A DNA stretch of 64,000 nucleotides from Pardosa pseudoannulata. Lineage: Eukaryota; Arthropoda; Arachnida; Araneae; Lycosidae. A model generated the notes under the pieces. The model worked only from the letters and a program-made list of their open reading frames with translations, made no database searches and was not told the origin of the DNA. The translations under genes and the position numbers were made by a program. Below, piece after piece: positions 44,961 through 56,030 of this stretch. Numbering within the stretch: position 1 is the stretch's first letter; every line of letters starts with the position of its first letter. The stretch is from assembly GCA_032207245.1 (NCBI GenBank), contig CM063502.1, positions 44,143,691 to 44,207,690 of the forward strand. The letters are read 5' to 3'.

Positions 44961-46064
44961 TGAGAATATCCCTGTAAAATATGAGTCTGTTTTTCTCTGT
45001 GAAAATCAAGCTGAAATTCTTTTCTAATTAAACACATGAGTTTAACATTTTGAAAACACAACAAAAACATATTCCCAGTTATAAGAGCCTTTTGATATGT
45101 ACGTGAATTTTATACTGGAAAAATTATGAATATAACATTAATTTGCCTTACCAAAGATGTGCCTAATATGAATCATATCTAGTGAAATAGTGCACTATAT
45201 GTGTAAGTGAATTATTTCATGATTCTTCACAAATGTTCTGATTGTGTAAAATATACAATCGAAATAACTAGTAAGAAATTTTTTCCTCAACGAGGACTTT
45301 TTTATTTTTATCAAACAAAAAATTGGTGTTTGATTTGTGACCGTATGTTACTGTATAAATTTGGATTTATGTTACTTTATAACCTTTGATTAAAAGCTCT
45401 TTTAGAACTGTAATAATAGAACTATAATATACTATATAACAGAACTAAATTTTAGAACTTATAATAATTAACACTGAAATATGTGTCTGCTCTAGTATTT
45501 TGATTAATAATATGAAAAGTGTCCCTATTAAAACTATATATGTAACAGTTTAATTTAAATTTAATTTCCATTTGTATATTATAAAGTTTTAAATTTTAAA
45601 ATTATATATGTAACACTTTCATTTAAATTTAATTTCCATTTCTATATTATAAAGTTTTAAATTTTATCTCCATTTTGTGATTTTATTTCATTTGATTAAT
45701 TTTTCTTCAGAAGTTCACAACAAATTAGGGTCATTAAAAATTTTAATAAATTTACTATTGTCAACTTTATTAAATAACTTAATAATATCTTAACTTTAAT
45801 AATAACTTAATTTTTAATTTAACTTTAATAATATCTTAATTTTTTTTAAAAAATAGTGCAATATTTAATTAATCATAATCTTGTACATTCACATTATAAA
45901 TTTTTTTTAAAATTTCATTAATAATAATTTAGGTATTAAAATTACAAATAAATATATTAAGTATTAAATTTATAAATAAATAGTAATTTTAACGAGTTGA
46001 ATATTTGTAAACAGTAATTATTAAATTTAAATTTTGCTAATAATTCAATTTATAACTGTTACAG
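44961..46064. other. AT-rich sequence with a 68-bp direct duplication
   Basis: At 45537-45668 a ~68-bp unit (TATATGTAAC, TTTAATTTCCATTT, ATTATAAAGTTTTAAATTTT) is repeated twice in tandem. Otherwise nothing supported. Confidence 0.55.
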
Positions 46065-46126
46065 GGGCTGCTGCTACTGTTGCTGTTGTAGGATTTGTAG
46101 TTGGTTTGATACTGGTTCATATTTGA
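46065..46126 (+). CDS. Candidate terminal exon encoding a hydrophobic C-terminal tail
   Basis: After an acceptor-like CTGTTACAG, the reading GG|GCT... gives AAATVAVVGFVVGLILVHI and stops at TGA (46124-46126). Nineteen nearly all-hydrophobic residues ending in a short tail would be a C-terminal membrane anchor. Gly/Ala/Val codons contrast with the AT-rich flank. Against it: GCTGCTGCT-type triplet repeats also occur near 47387, the polypyrimidine tract is weak, and the upstream exon is not identified. No link to the CXXC gene can be shown. Confidence 0.35.
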
Positions 46127-46173
46127 TTTTATTGATGTGTATATTGTATATATTATAATATTGTTTAAAATAA

Positions 46174-46302
46174 TTTGTATAAATCTGCATAATATGCCAT
46201 TTACTAATTTATGTTTGTATATTAAATATTACTCATATCTTTGTATAAATCTGTATAATATGCAATTTAATAATTTTTGTTTGTCTGCACATTTAATATT
46301 AC
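46174..46302 (+). repeat. 67-bp direct duplication next to the TIR element
   Basis: TTGTATAAATCTGCATAATA at 46174 and TTGTATAAATCTGTATAATA at 46241 start two ~67-bp copies. The TIR element at 46303 inserted into the second copy. Confidence 0.75.
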
Positions 46303-47234
46303 CAGGCTTGCAATTCCGTCACTTTCCTCACCTGTAGTCACTTTTTTCACTATTGATCACTTTTAGTCACTTTTTGAAGTAAACAGTCACCTTTAGTCAC
46401 TTTTTTCATGGTGTATCAGCAAAAGTCTGTTGTTGGAAAAGGAAAATCTGAAATAATAACAAAATATTTTAATAAGAGGCCAAAAATGTGATGCTCTAAT
46501 TTTATTTTTTCCGAATGATGGCGGAATGGTTAGGGTGCTGGCCTTCGGAACCGGAGTTCATGGGTTCAAATCCCACTGTGGCATGGATGTTCGTAGCCGT
46601 TCGGAATCGGCTTTAAGCAGTAGGTCCCGATCTCATTAGCCCTCGTATTGCAAAAAGTAGACCATACTGGTCCAATCCAAACCAAACCTAATCTTATTTT
46701 TCTTATGAAAATTTAATTAGTCATATGGTTTCCAGAATTTAGTGATTTAAAAAGTCGTAAAGTTTCTGAAATCTACATTTGTACTGAAATGTACATTTAA
46801 TACATTAAAGTAACTTACGTCAAAGCACACATTTCTCTTTTTCTTTTACTTCACTATTTTTGTTTAGATACTCTAATCTAGCTATGTACATATTTCAAAA
46901 CATCATTAATATAGGCAGAAAATTGTGATTAAAAAAATTAACGTATTGTATGTATTCAATCTAATTTATAGATTTTCTTGAATAAAAAGCAATATTCAGT
47001 TGTGTTAAACAAAATTTTTTAACCTTTTTTGTATTTGACGCTAAAATCATGTCTTGCATGAATCATTTGATTTAGAGTTAAAATAAATAGAAAAATCTTA
47101 ATAATAGCATCTGTAATCAAGAGGAGAAAAAAAATCGCTTTTTTTTCAATGTTTAGTCACTTGTTAGTCACTTATTTTGTATCATTTGTCACTTTTCTCA
47201 CCTTTTTGAAAGTACCTCAGCAGTTGCAAGCCTG
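46303..47234. mobile_element. Non-autonomous TIR element with 6-bp target duplication, copy 1 (contains a SINE)
   Basis: Begins CAGGCTTGCAATTC and ends CAGTTGCAAGCCTG, inverted repeats of about 11 bp. Flanked by TATTAC on both sides (46297-46302, 47235-47240). Both subterminal regions contain clusters of AGTCACTTTT in the same orientation. A SINE (46510-46687) is inserted inside. No transposase frame. Confidence 0.93.
46510..46687 (+). mobile_element. tRNA-derived SINE inserted in TIR element copy 1
   Basis: Best-preserved family member: ATGGTTAGGGTGCTGGCC A-box region, B-box GGGTTCAAATCCC, body GTAGCCGTTCGGAATCGGCT. Flanked by CTAATTTTATTTTT (46496-46509) and CTAATCTTATTTTT (46688-46701), a 14-bp duplication with one mismatch. 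The uninterrupted site is seen in TIR element copy 2 (CTAATCTTATTTTT at about 47969). Confidence 0.96.
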
Positions 47235-47239
47235 TATTA

Positions 47240-47355
47240 CTCATATCTTATATATATATAACAATATTTTAATTATCTTATATATAATATTTTAATTATA
47301 TTATATATAAAAATATAATATTTTAATTATCTTGTATATAAAAATATTTTAATTT
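47240..47355. repeat. AT-rich short tandem repeat
   Basis: About four copies of a ~28-bp unit containing ATTTTAATTATCTTATATAT. Confidence 0.8.
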
Positions 47356-47772
47356 TGCTACATATTCTATTTGTGTATGTTAAATGGGCTGCTGTTGCTG
47401 TTGCTGTTTTATTTTATTTGTATATATATAGTATATGTAATAGAATTGTTGCCAGTCCCATTAAGTTTAAGGAGTATAACATGTCTTTCCAAAGGGCTAC
47501 CAGTTTTAGTGCTGATTAAATATTTTTGTACACCTTACTGATTTTCACAAATTCGCCAAGTTAAATAGACAGGCGTTGTTGACAAAAATGGAATGTCTCT
47601 TGCCCGAACGTATTCTAAAAGTGGCGCATTTGCTTTGCGCGAACACAGACAAGGAGTTAAAAATCAGCTGATTGATTTTTTTCTGATATTTAGCTTTTGA
47701 GATCACAAAAGTGAAAATGCTTAACTCAAATATTTCTAGGAAATGTACTACTGATTAACTAAATAATATATA

Positions 47773-48515
47773 CAGGCTTGCAATTCTGTCACTTTTCTCA
47801 CCTTTACTCACTTTTTTTACAATTGATCACTTTTAGTCACTTTTTTTAAGTAAACAGTCACTTTTAGTCACTTTTTTCATGGTGTATCACAGCAAAAGTC
47901 TGTTGTTAAAAAAAGAAAATCTGAATTAATAACAAAATATTTTAATAAAAGACCAAAATTGTAATTCTCTAATCTTATTTTTCTTATTAAAATTTAAGTA
48001 GTCATATGGTTTCCAGAATTTAGTGATTTTAAAAAGTCGTAAAGAAGTTCCTGAAATCTACATTTGTACTGAAATGTGCATTTAATACATTAAAGTAATT
48101 TATGTCAAAGCACACATTTCTCATTTTCTTTTTCTTCACAATTTTTGTTTAGATACTCTAATCTAGCTATGTACATATTTCAAAACATCATTAATATATG
48201 TAGAAAATTGTGATTATACAATTAATGTATTGTATGTATTCAATTTAAATTTATAGATTTTCTTGAATAAAAAGCAATGTTGAGTTGTGTTAAAACAAAA
48301 TTTTTAACCTTTTTGTATTTGATGCTAAAATCATATCTTGCCTGAATCATTTGATTTAGAGTTAAAATAAACAGAAAAATCTTAATAATAGCATCTGTGA
48401 TCAAGAGGGGAAAAATTGCTTTTTCTTTTTCAATCTTTAGTCACTTTTTAGTCACTTATTCTGTATTATTTGTCACTTTTCTCACCTTTTTGAAACCCCA
48501 GCAGTTGCAAGCCTG
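47773..48515. mobile_element. Non-autonomous TIR element with 6-bp target duplication, copy 2
   Basis: Begins CAGGCTTGCAATTC and ends CAGTTGCAAGCCTG as in copy 1. Flanked by TATATA at 47767-47772 and 48516-48521. 743 bp; similar throughout to copy 1 after removing the SINE, and about 0.54 kb downstream of it. Confidence 0.93.
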
Positions 48516-48521
48516 TATATA

Positions 48522-49256
48522 ACGAAACAAAACATCAGTGTGAAAAAAGTAATATCCCAAAGTATAAGCTTGACTGTTTAGAGGAAGATAGCTTTCTGTA
48601 ATTTATCTATGGTTAGTAGAATCTTGGATGTCATAACTGAAAGAGGTGGAAGAATCCATGATAAGTAAAAGCAACTCATGAGACTTTTAAATGTGATATA
48701 TCTAATATTTGCTTATTACTTGTAAATAATAATTATGTTTGTACTTGTCTTTGTACATTATGAGTTGTTTTTTTTTAATTTCTGATATCATAAAAACTAT
48801 ATAATATAACAGAAAAAACAGATCAAAATCGGGTGGTGCCGACATTTGAGTGAAACAGTTGGCAATCGTAATAACGTTGTATTTGTTCTTTATAAAATGC
48901 CTTTTTTTATCTATCAGAATAACTCAATATGTTTATTATTATAATCTCCTGTATTTGGATATTTTAATTGTTAATATTGTTTGGATGTTCAATTCAATGT
49001 TTAGAAAATAAATATTGTTAACACTTTCATTGCAGTTTTGTGTTCCATTTGAAAAAGTCCTCCACTGAAACCATCAGTAAACAGGTTAATGTTAGGATTA
49101 ACAGTATTTTTAAGCTCTTATCTCCTCCTAGCTTTATTGATTTTGTGATTACAAAATAGGTACAAGACATTCAGGTTAAAGCCGGTAACACATGTGTGCC
49201 TTTTAAACATAATTTGTCCTTCATGGCAATGTTTTGGTTATTTTAGCGTAATATAA
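48522..49256. other. AT-rich sequence without recognised features
   Basis: Contains AGAAAATAAATATTG near 49003, a polyadenylation-signal-like sequence, but no gene end can be tied to it. Confidence 0.4.
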
Positions 49257-49437
49257 GGTGACAGCAGGGACGTAACTGGGTTCTTCGGCACCCGTGGCAA
49301 AAAATTAAATTGCGCCCCTACCACCAAATACAGTGGAAAAATATAGAGACATGTTTTCTTTCTATACCATATATCCAGAATAAACTCACAAAATAAAACA
49401 CTAACAACTTTATATATTTTATACAAAGGAAAGGTAT

Positions 49438-49733
49438 CTATAGCCTTATTTTTCTAGCTTTAGCGTCCGACAATAAATCGATGATTTCATCGTAATTCAA
49501 GCTGTTTATGGTTTCTTTATGTACAGAATTGATATTATTCTCTAGCCGTTCCTGTCCTAACGAAGTGCGTAGGTATGACTTTATCATTTTCAGGTTGCCT
49601 GAAGAACGTTCACACGAAACTGCCTTAGCAGTCAGGTACAGAAAGATTCTTCATGTAGTAACTAAATTTGGATATATGCTCTCTAGTTCAAGCTGATGAA
49701 TTCCTTCTAAAACTTCTAATAAATTCATTAATA
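49438..49733 (-). pseudogene. hAT transposase C-terminal dimerisation domain
   Basis: Minus-strand translation reads LTAKAVSCERSSGNLKMIKS then YLRTSLGQERLENNINSVHK and DEIIDLLSDAKARK, followed by a stop at 49438. This is the hAT family C-terminal block (VSCERSFS.LK.IK.YLR....QERL..L....E) of the ZMYM1/TTF-type transposase group. Upstream, GIHQLELESIYPNLVTT precedes an in-frame TGA, so the frame is broken. The rest of the transposase was not found in 49740-52560. Confidence 0.88.
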
Positions 49734-49739
49734 ATAATG

Positions 49740-51615
49740 CTTCCAACTCAATAAAATAATGAGAATAAAAGTATTAATAGAAACTTCGAGAAAAAAGCAT
49801 TACGTATAGTAATAAAATACAGAAACATGTTTATACATCCACACATACATAGATATATCAGCATAGCATTTAAAAAATGATGTGAGAAATAGACTATGAG
49901 TCAGAAAATAATCTGATAAAAGTAATATTCACTTTTAAAATTTCCGATATATTGCTTTAAATTTGATTTATGGTGTTTAGTCGAATTATTAATTTTTTAT
50001 CAATTATTTCTAATCATTGCAGTTTGATAATATTTTTGGAAATCTCGAAGTTTATACTGTAATTTTCAAATATTTTATGTTCATTTTTATATTTATTTAT
50101 AAACATCAGGAAGGCGTACAAGCAAAAAATATTTAAATACATTTTTTCTCTTATTGAATTTTGTTTCTATATTGAATTTTCTAACTAAATCTGAAGTGGA
50201 GAGTGAACGCTACAAAGCGTTTTCGAAAATAATAAACTTAGTTATGAAATTTTCTACACATACACATTAAAGAACTAAACAATATTACACCTTAATTTCT
50301 TAAATCTAGTGTTTTATTTCTAAAAATTCAATACTTTGAAATATTTTGTTAATTTTTTAAAATGTTCCTTGTACATTAGCTTTGAATCTTTCTTCTAGTT
50401 TTACCTTTTTAATACTCAAAAATATTTTTGGATACCTAGGAGGTATTATTTTCTAGATAAACTTAATAGTTAATTTGAGGGGAATAATTACTAATTGCAC
50501 GTTGAATTTTTACAAAATTTTGGCTTATATCTAAATTTAAATTTAGTTTTAATAACTAATAACTGAAAAATTTAAAACAGTTACCCATATTTCTGTAAGG
50601 AAAAATAGAAGTATTTGTGAAACATTTTTTAAGAACCTATAACAAGTTAAGTCGAGGAGTTTTTAAAATAAAAAAGATTCGTAAAAAATTGATTTTTAAA
50701 CACATTAGATTTTAAATGAAAGTATGCGATACATTTACTAATACTTCAATTTATACATATACAAAGTTTCATAACTCTGAGTGGATACTTAAAAACTTTC
50801 CGTAATGTCCAAAATTATGATAAAATTTAATGGCATCAGTATAACATACATATAAATATATATATGAAAACTTTAATAGGAAAAATTTGAGTTATTAATA
50901 AAAAAATAGGTACTCAAAATTGTTATATATCTCATGAAAATGTTTCCAGTTAATTAAAATTATGATGCTAAAACTAAATTAATAAATTACTAAATTAGTA
51001 TTGATAAAATATACTATGCAAATTAAACGATTATGTGTAGTAATAGAACATTAAATACTTATAGAGAAAGATTTATTACGATTTTGTTCTTGCCTTTTTA
51101 AAAATCGCACCTTACACTACTTTGAAGTCATTTTAACTCGTATAAGGTGAGAAAAGTATATAACAAACAGGTATAAAACCACTTCTAGTTATCAAAGTCT
51201 CTTAATCAAAACTATGATTTTTATTTCAACGGCTTTGAAACAGTGATGGAATGTTGTTACAGGGTGGATTTCTGGTGTCGATAACTGAAGCAAAATTTAC
51301 CACCGAAGGCAGATATTAAATATGCAGCCCCTTCCTTCTACTTAATGCGATATTGTCTTGGGGATAAACATTTCTAGCTTCTAAGAGAGATTTTGTACTA
51401 AGATGCAGATTTTTTATAAACTGGGAAACGAAATTTAATTGTGACTAACTCATATTTTGAAAATTTTTTTTTTAAATCAAAGATTATAATTACTCAGAAA
51501 CTACTGACTATTTCAATATGAACAAACTTTTTTCACTTAACAAAACCATTTTTAGCATCCACTTTCAAATTTTATATATACATTTAAATATTTCTTCTTA
51601 ATATTAATTCAACGA
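49740..51615. other. AT-rich interior of the putative hAT element, no features
   Basis: No supported coding sequence or repeat; strongly AT-rich. Confidence 0.4.
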
Positions 51616-51617
51616 TA

Positions 51618-51800
51618 GGTTTTGCTTTGGAGCACTATGACTTACTGTTTTGCTAAACGAGGGCTAATAAGACTGCTTAAACTACTGCTTAAAGCCGATT
51701 CCGAACATCTACGCCATCAGCAGGATTCAAACTTCAAACCTGCGTACTCCAGTACCGAAGAGCAGCGCTCTGTCATTCAGCCATCGTTCGACCCAACGAT
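51618..51800 (-). mobile_element. tRNA-derived SINE, minus strand
   Basis: The reverse complement of the family: TTTTGCTTTGGAGCACTATG, GGGCTAATAAGACTG, CTTAAAGCCGATTCCGAACA, decayed B-box CAGGATTCAAACTTC, head CATTCAGCCATCGTTCG. Open frames across it are repeat translation. Confidence 0.88.
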
Positions 51801-52895
51801 AGGAATTTTGTTAATCGAATAGTATGATAAATTTTCAGAAACTGCCGACTATTTCAATATAGAGACACAATTTTCTTTCATTGATGAAAATCATTTTTAG
51901 CACAAAAACTACACAACCTGGATATTGGTTATGAGAATAAAGGAAAGAAATAATACAAAAAATGAAATCCTACGTTAAACAAAATAAATCACTTTTTTTT
52001 TGCATGAAAATTTAAGAAATTCACGAATTTTTTTATGGGGCCTAATTTAAAATTAAAAAAGTCAAATGTCCAATTTTTAAGGATCTCTTTAATTGAAGAA
52101 CTTTTTTAAAACTTTTGATGACCTCTCAAATCCTGTTTTTTCTCCTTTAAAAGATATAATACTTTTACGCATATAAAGATACAAAAACATTAAAGCTAAA
52201 AACATTTAAAAAAATGTTAAAAAGTATTTACCAATTCACTTGATGTTTGCCAGTTCAGTGAAACTATGCGCTTCAATCTATAAATTTTTCATACGTGTAC
52301 TAATATCTTATTTTAGAGTCGCTTAAAATTTTATTATATAAATTGTTCGTTAGACTTATAATGATGAAGTACACGTGAAAAGTAGGGTGGAAGATTTGTA
52401 TGAATTCTTTATATTTAAGATTTAAATCGTGCATTTTTCTCTATAATATGACGTTTATTTAATGGCATAGTAAATTACCTAAGACAAATCGTTATCTACC
52501 TCTTGCTAACGATTCCAGGAATAGTACAGCTTTAGGTTATGCCAACCAGATGTGCAATCCCTTCTTCAAGGAGAAAAAGATAGATTCAAGACAAAGTTGG
52601 GTTTGGTTGGGTTTCTTTTTGGTAAGTGGCTGTTTAATCAGTTTAGCTCCTAATGACTGAATCCCATGCGCACCCCATACCGTGTCCATTTATCTTCTTT
52701 CTCAGACTTCATGGCCATTTTCATCACCCGTAGTGTTTAGTTTTTGTATGTTTATGTTATGTCTTTCCTGTGTCCCTCTCGGTACTGTTGATAGAATACC
52801 CCACACACACATTTCTGGAACCCATGTAGCCATTCTTCGGTAAGCTACTAATCGTTTTTACCCTTCAATAGCCCCTCGATCAATGTCAACATCTC
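51801..52895. other. Unassigned
   Basis: No supported feature. 52560-52860 is slightly GC-richer, but no open frame or family was recognised. Confidence 0.4.
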
Positions 52896-53140
52896 TTTAA
52901 CAAAGACCATAACAGCAATCCAGTGAATGCAAAGCACGTTTTATTGCATAAACGGGGATAAATAACTGCAAAAGCAGTAAATTTTCTGGCAATTTTGCAC
53001 CGCTATTCCACTTTTCAGAAAAATTATTTTCCAACTTTTCTTTATTACTCGGAGTGAATCGTCCTCTTCTGGACCTAGTTTCCATTTTGGTGCGGTCCAC
53101 GTGGCAAATGCGACCTTTACCAGCCCTAGTTACGGCCCTG

Positions 53141-55280
53141 CCAGATAGACACACATACATATGTACATATATATGCTTGTGTATGTCTGTATAATGCATG
53201 TATTAATTTAGTATAATTTAATAAACCTTAAATGACATGAAAAGACAAATAAAAATGTATCTCTATAATTACTCTAGCATTTCCTTGTTTCAGTAGTTTC
53301 ACTACTGCTTTCTTTCATCTGTAAGCTTTATTACAAATACATTCACCAAACAGATAATGTGAAATTTATTTTTATCCAGTTATTTCCCAATATTACACTT
53401 TTAACTATACTTGTTTAGCATGGATTTTGAAACTGAGAGTCTTATTTTGAGTATTTTCGGTTTAGGCATTTTTGAATATAAGTTACGTTAGCATAAGCTA
53501 TTTACATTTTCTCCGAAGCTTGAAGCTAAAAGCTTTTAACTTGCATCCGAATTTTTATATGAAATATATTAAATTTGAGCAAAAATTCAATTCGCAGTAG
53601 AATTTAATAGAATTTCGACATTTAGTTATAATATTTACTTATGTATTTGCTTTAAGGAAAATACTTTTATAAAATGCAGACTTATAATAAGCATTCACAA
53701 AATGTGAATCTACCAATGAAATTCAGGGGTAAAACTATTGTTTAAGTCTGAAATTTTGGTCTGGAGCAGTATTAATAATGTAATGTAATGTAATAAAATG
53801 AAATTTTAGTTTACAAAAATTGTTGAATATTCTGAAAGTACATTTATTGCTGAAGCACTGCATTCGAGTAAAAAAATAATAATTATGATTTCTCCCAAAA
53901 GATTCCGCACAAAACAAAAATATTTAAAGTTATTTTGAAAGAAATTTAAGATATTTTCTCGGTAAGGGTTTTTCTTTTTCGTATTTATATATGTAGTTAT
54001 CATTATTTTCATTTTTTCCAATTTCATTTTTTTTAAATATACGTTTTGTCATAGTTCATGCAAATTATTAATATTATCGATTAATATGGCGAGAGGGAAT
54101 AATTTTGAAATAACTGTAGCACTAAAATCTGAAGATAATTTCTAGATTCTTAATCCTCCAATTATTAACACTAAAACTGTAATTTGGTTGGTCAATTTAA
54201 CAAAATATAGGTTTTTTTTTGTTTTCCTGTAAGAACAGAATAAAAATTCTTGATTTTCAAATTTACTTTTTGATTAACAGTATATTAAAATGTGGTTAAT
54301 ATACTTAACAATTTCATGTTTATAATACTACAATCGTGGAATCTCACGAATCTAAAACTGCAGAATAGTTCATTTTGACCCAAATACTTCATTCGAATAG
54401 GAGAGTTAGGATCAAATGATATTTGCTAGTGTAAATATTTGTTCTACTCCAAATTAATAGAAATGAAGTAGATGATACTTTGAAGAATATTTGATCGAAA
54501 CTTTTCGGTCATCTATAGGGAAAGAGGGAACTGTAATATATTCCAAAGAGGGATAAGTTTTAATCTCCTAAGATATTTTATTCCTTTCTGTAGATGAAAT
54601 CATAAATCTACAGTAGATCATGGAGTCCTACCTTACAATTTAGTAGAATTTTAGTCGTATGTTTAGTAGTATGTAAGACATTACATAATTTAGAGCTCCT
54701 AAAACCTGGTTACATTTTTCTAATTGTCCTATCTCTGATTTCCACTTCAAATTCATGTATGTTTAGAATTAATTTCAAGGAAATAATTACCATTGGTATT
54801 AAAACATTTCTCTTTGCACCAAAAATTTGTTTTACCTTTAGGCTGAATCATTAGGTTTTCCTTGGTTCAAAAGTTAAAAAAATTGCAATAAAACGTCAAT
54901 ACTGATTTCATTCATAACCTAATCAGCTGATTCTGAAAGTAGAAAAACTACCTTTGGCTATATTTTTTACAGATTTAAATAGATTGAACTTTTAATTCTA
55001 CTAAAGCAATAAGATTTTATTAAATTTTTTCGTTTAAACTAGTTTAAAAGTCAACCCTAATTAGCTCTCTGTGACAATTATGATTGAGTGTCTTAAATGA
55101 AACTACAATCCTCGATTTCTATAAACCATTCTCCTCGTTTCTTTCTCTCTTGCTGTCGTGAAATATATTTCTTAACTGATTAGTTTTTGGATGAAGATAA
55201 TAATATCTTTATCTTTCTAAACTTGCTTTTTTTCAGATATATGAAATAGAATTCCCCTACACTAATTTCTTTCGCCTTTC
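53141..55280. other. AT-rich sequence without recognised features
   Basis: No supported gene. Short open frames here are at background length. Confidence 0.5.
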
Positions 55281-55607
55281 TTATAGTGGTATCTTCCTAT
55301 ATATCACGCAAAGTATCACATACGTTTCAAATACGTATCACTGGATATTTGAAATGTTCAGATACGTTTCGCGATGTCAGGTATCGCGAGGTATTGGTTG
55401 CTTTTCGGTTACGGCAAAATGTTCACATAATAATGTTAATCGTAACAAAACACTGGAAACATAGTTTGCAATATATTAGCGAAAGATTATTCCAACTTAG
55501 AAAGGTAAAGGTTACCTATATTTTGTATGGTTATTTTATATTATGTACCAGTTATGTGCATGATATGTTACAGTTGTGTAGAGCATAATTGTAAAATTGC
55601 CGAATAT

Positions 55608-56030
55608 CTATAGGAAATTTCTGGTACTTACCAAAAATGATATTAAATACCCCTTCTCTTTTTTACTCCCCCAACATTCTCTATATTTGTTAGGATTGTT
55701 ATGAATTTGGTTATTTGTTGCAAACCAAAATAATTCGACGTATATAACTATATAGTTATTATCTGACAACTGTATCTGGTGCTTACTTTGACTTGTCTTC
55801 TGTTGGAATCTCTGCTCTAGTATGATGTTCAGTTCAACTCTCCATATTAACAACAATGTTGCAAAAGAAATAAACTGTGTCGATATAATGACTAAGTAAG
55901 AAGCAGAGTTTGTTGTGGTGATTGGGAGATCATATATATGGCGCATGTTTTGATCATACCACTGAATAAAATCAGCCATTTTGCATATAAGTCGCATCAT
56001 GCTACGTAACCATAGTTTTATCGACACCAA
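55608..56030 (-). other. 140-codon open frame of unknown significance
   Basis: The longest open frame in the window not explained by a mobile element or simple repeat. Composition is protein-like, with five Trp and one likely membrane span (SASYLVIISTQFISFATLLL then IW) at about residues 41-64. A donor-consensus GTAAGT lies within its 3' end (about 55630-55635 on the plus strand), so the exon, if real, would end near 55636. No convincing acceptor lies upstream. I do not recognise the sequence and it may be chance in AT-rich DNA. A 100-codon frame at 55286-55588 on the other strand is even less convincing. Confidence 0.25.

Larger units (their letters stand above)
49265..53140 (-). mobile_element. 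Decayed hAT transposon, probable outer boundaries
   Basis: Left terminus CAGGGACGTAACTGGG (49265) and right terminus CTAGTTACGGCCCTG (ending 53140) are inverted repeats: CAGGG-CGTAACTRGG with one internal mismatch. The interior holds hAT transposase debris near the left end on the minus strand and a SINE at 51618-51800. The 8-bp flanks GGTGACAG and CCAGATAG do not match, so either the element is old, the boundaries belong to two different copies, or the right end has been rearranged. Confidence 0.62.
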
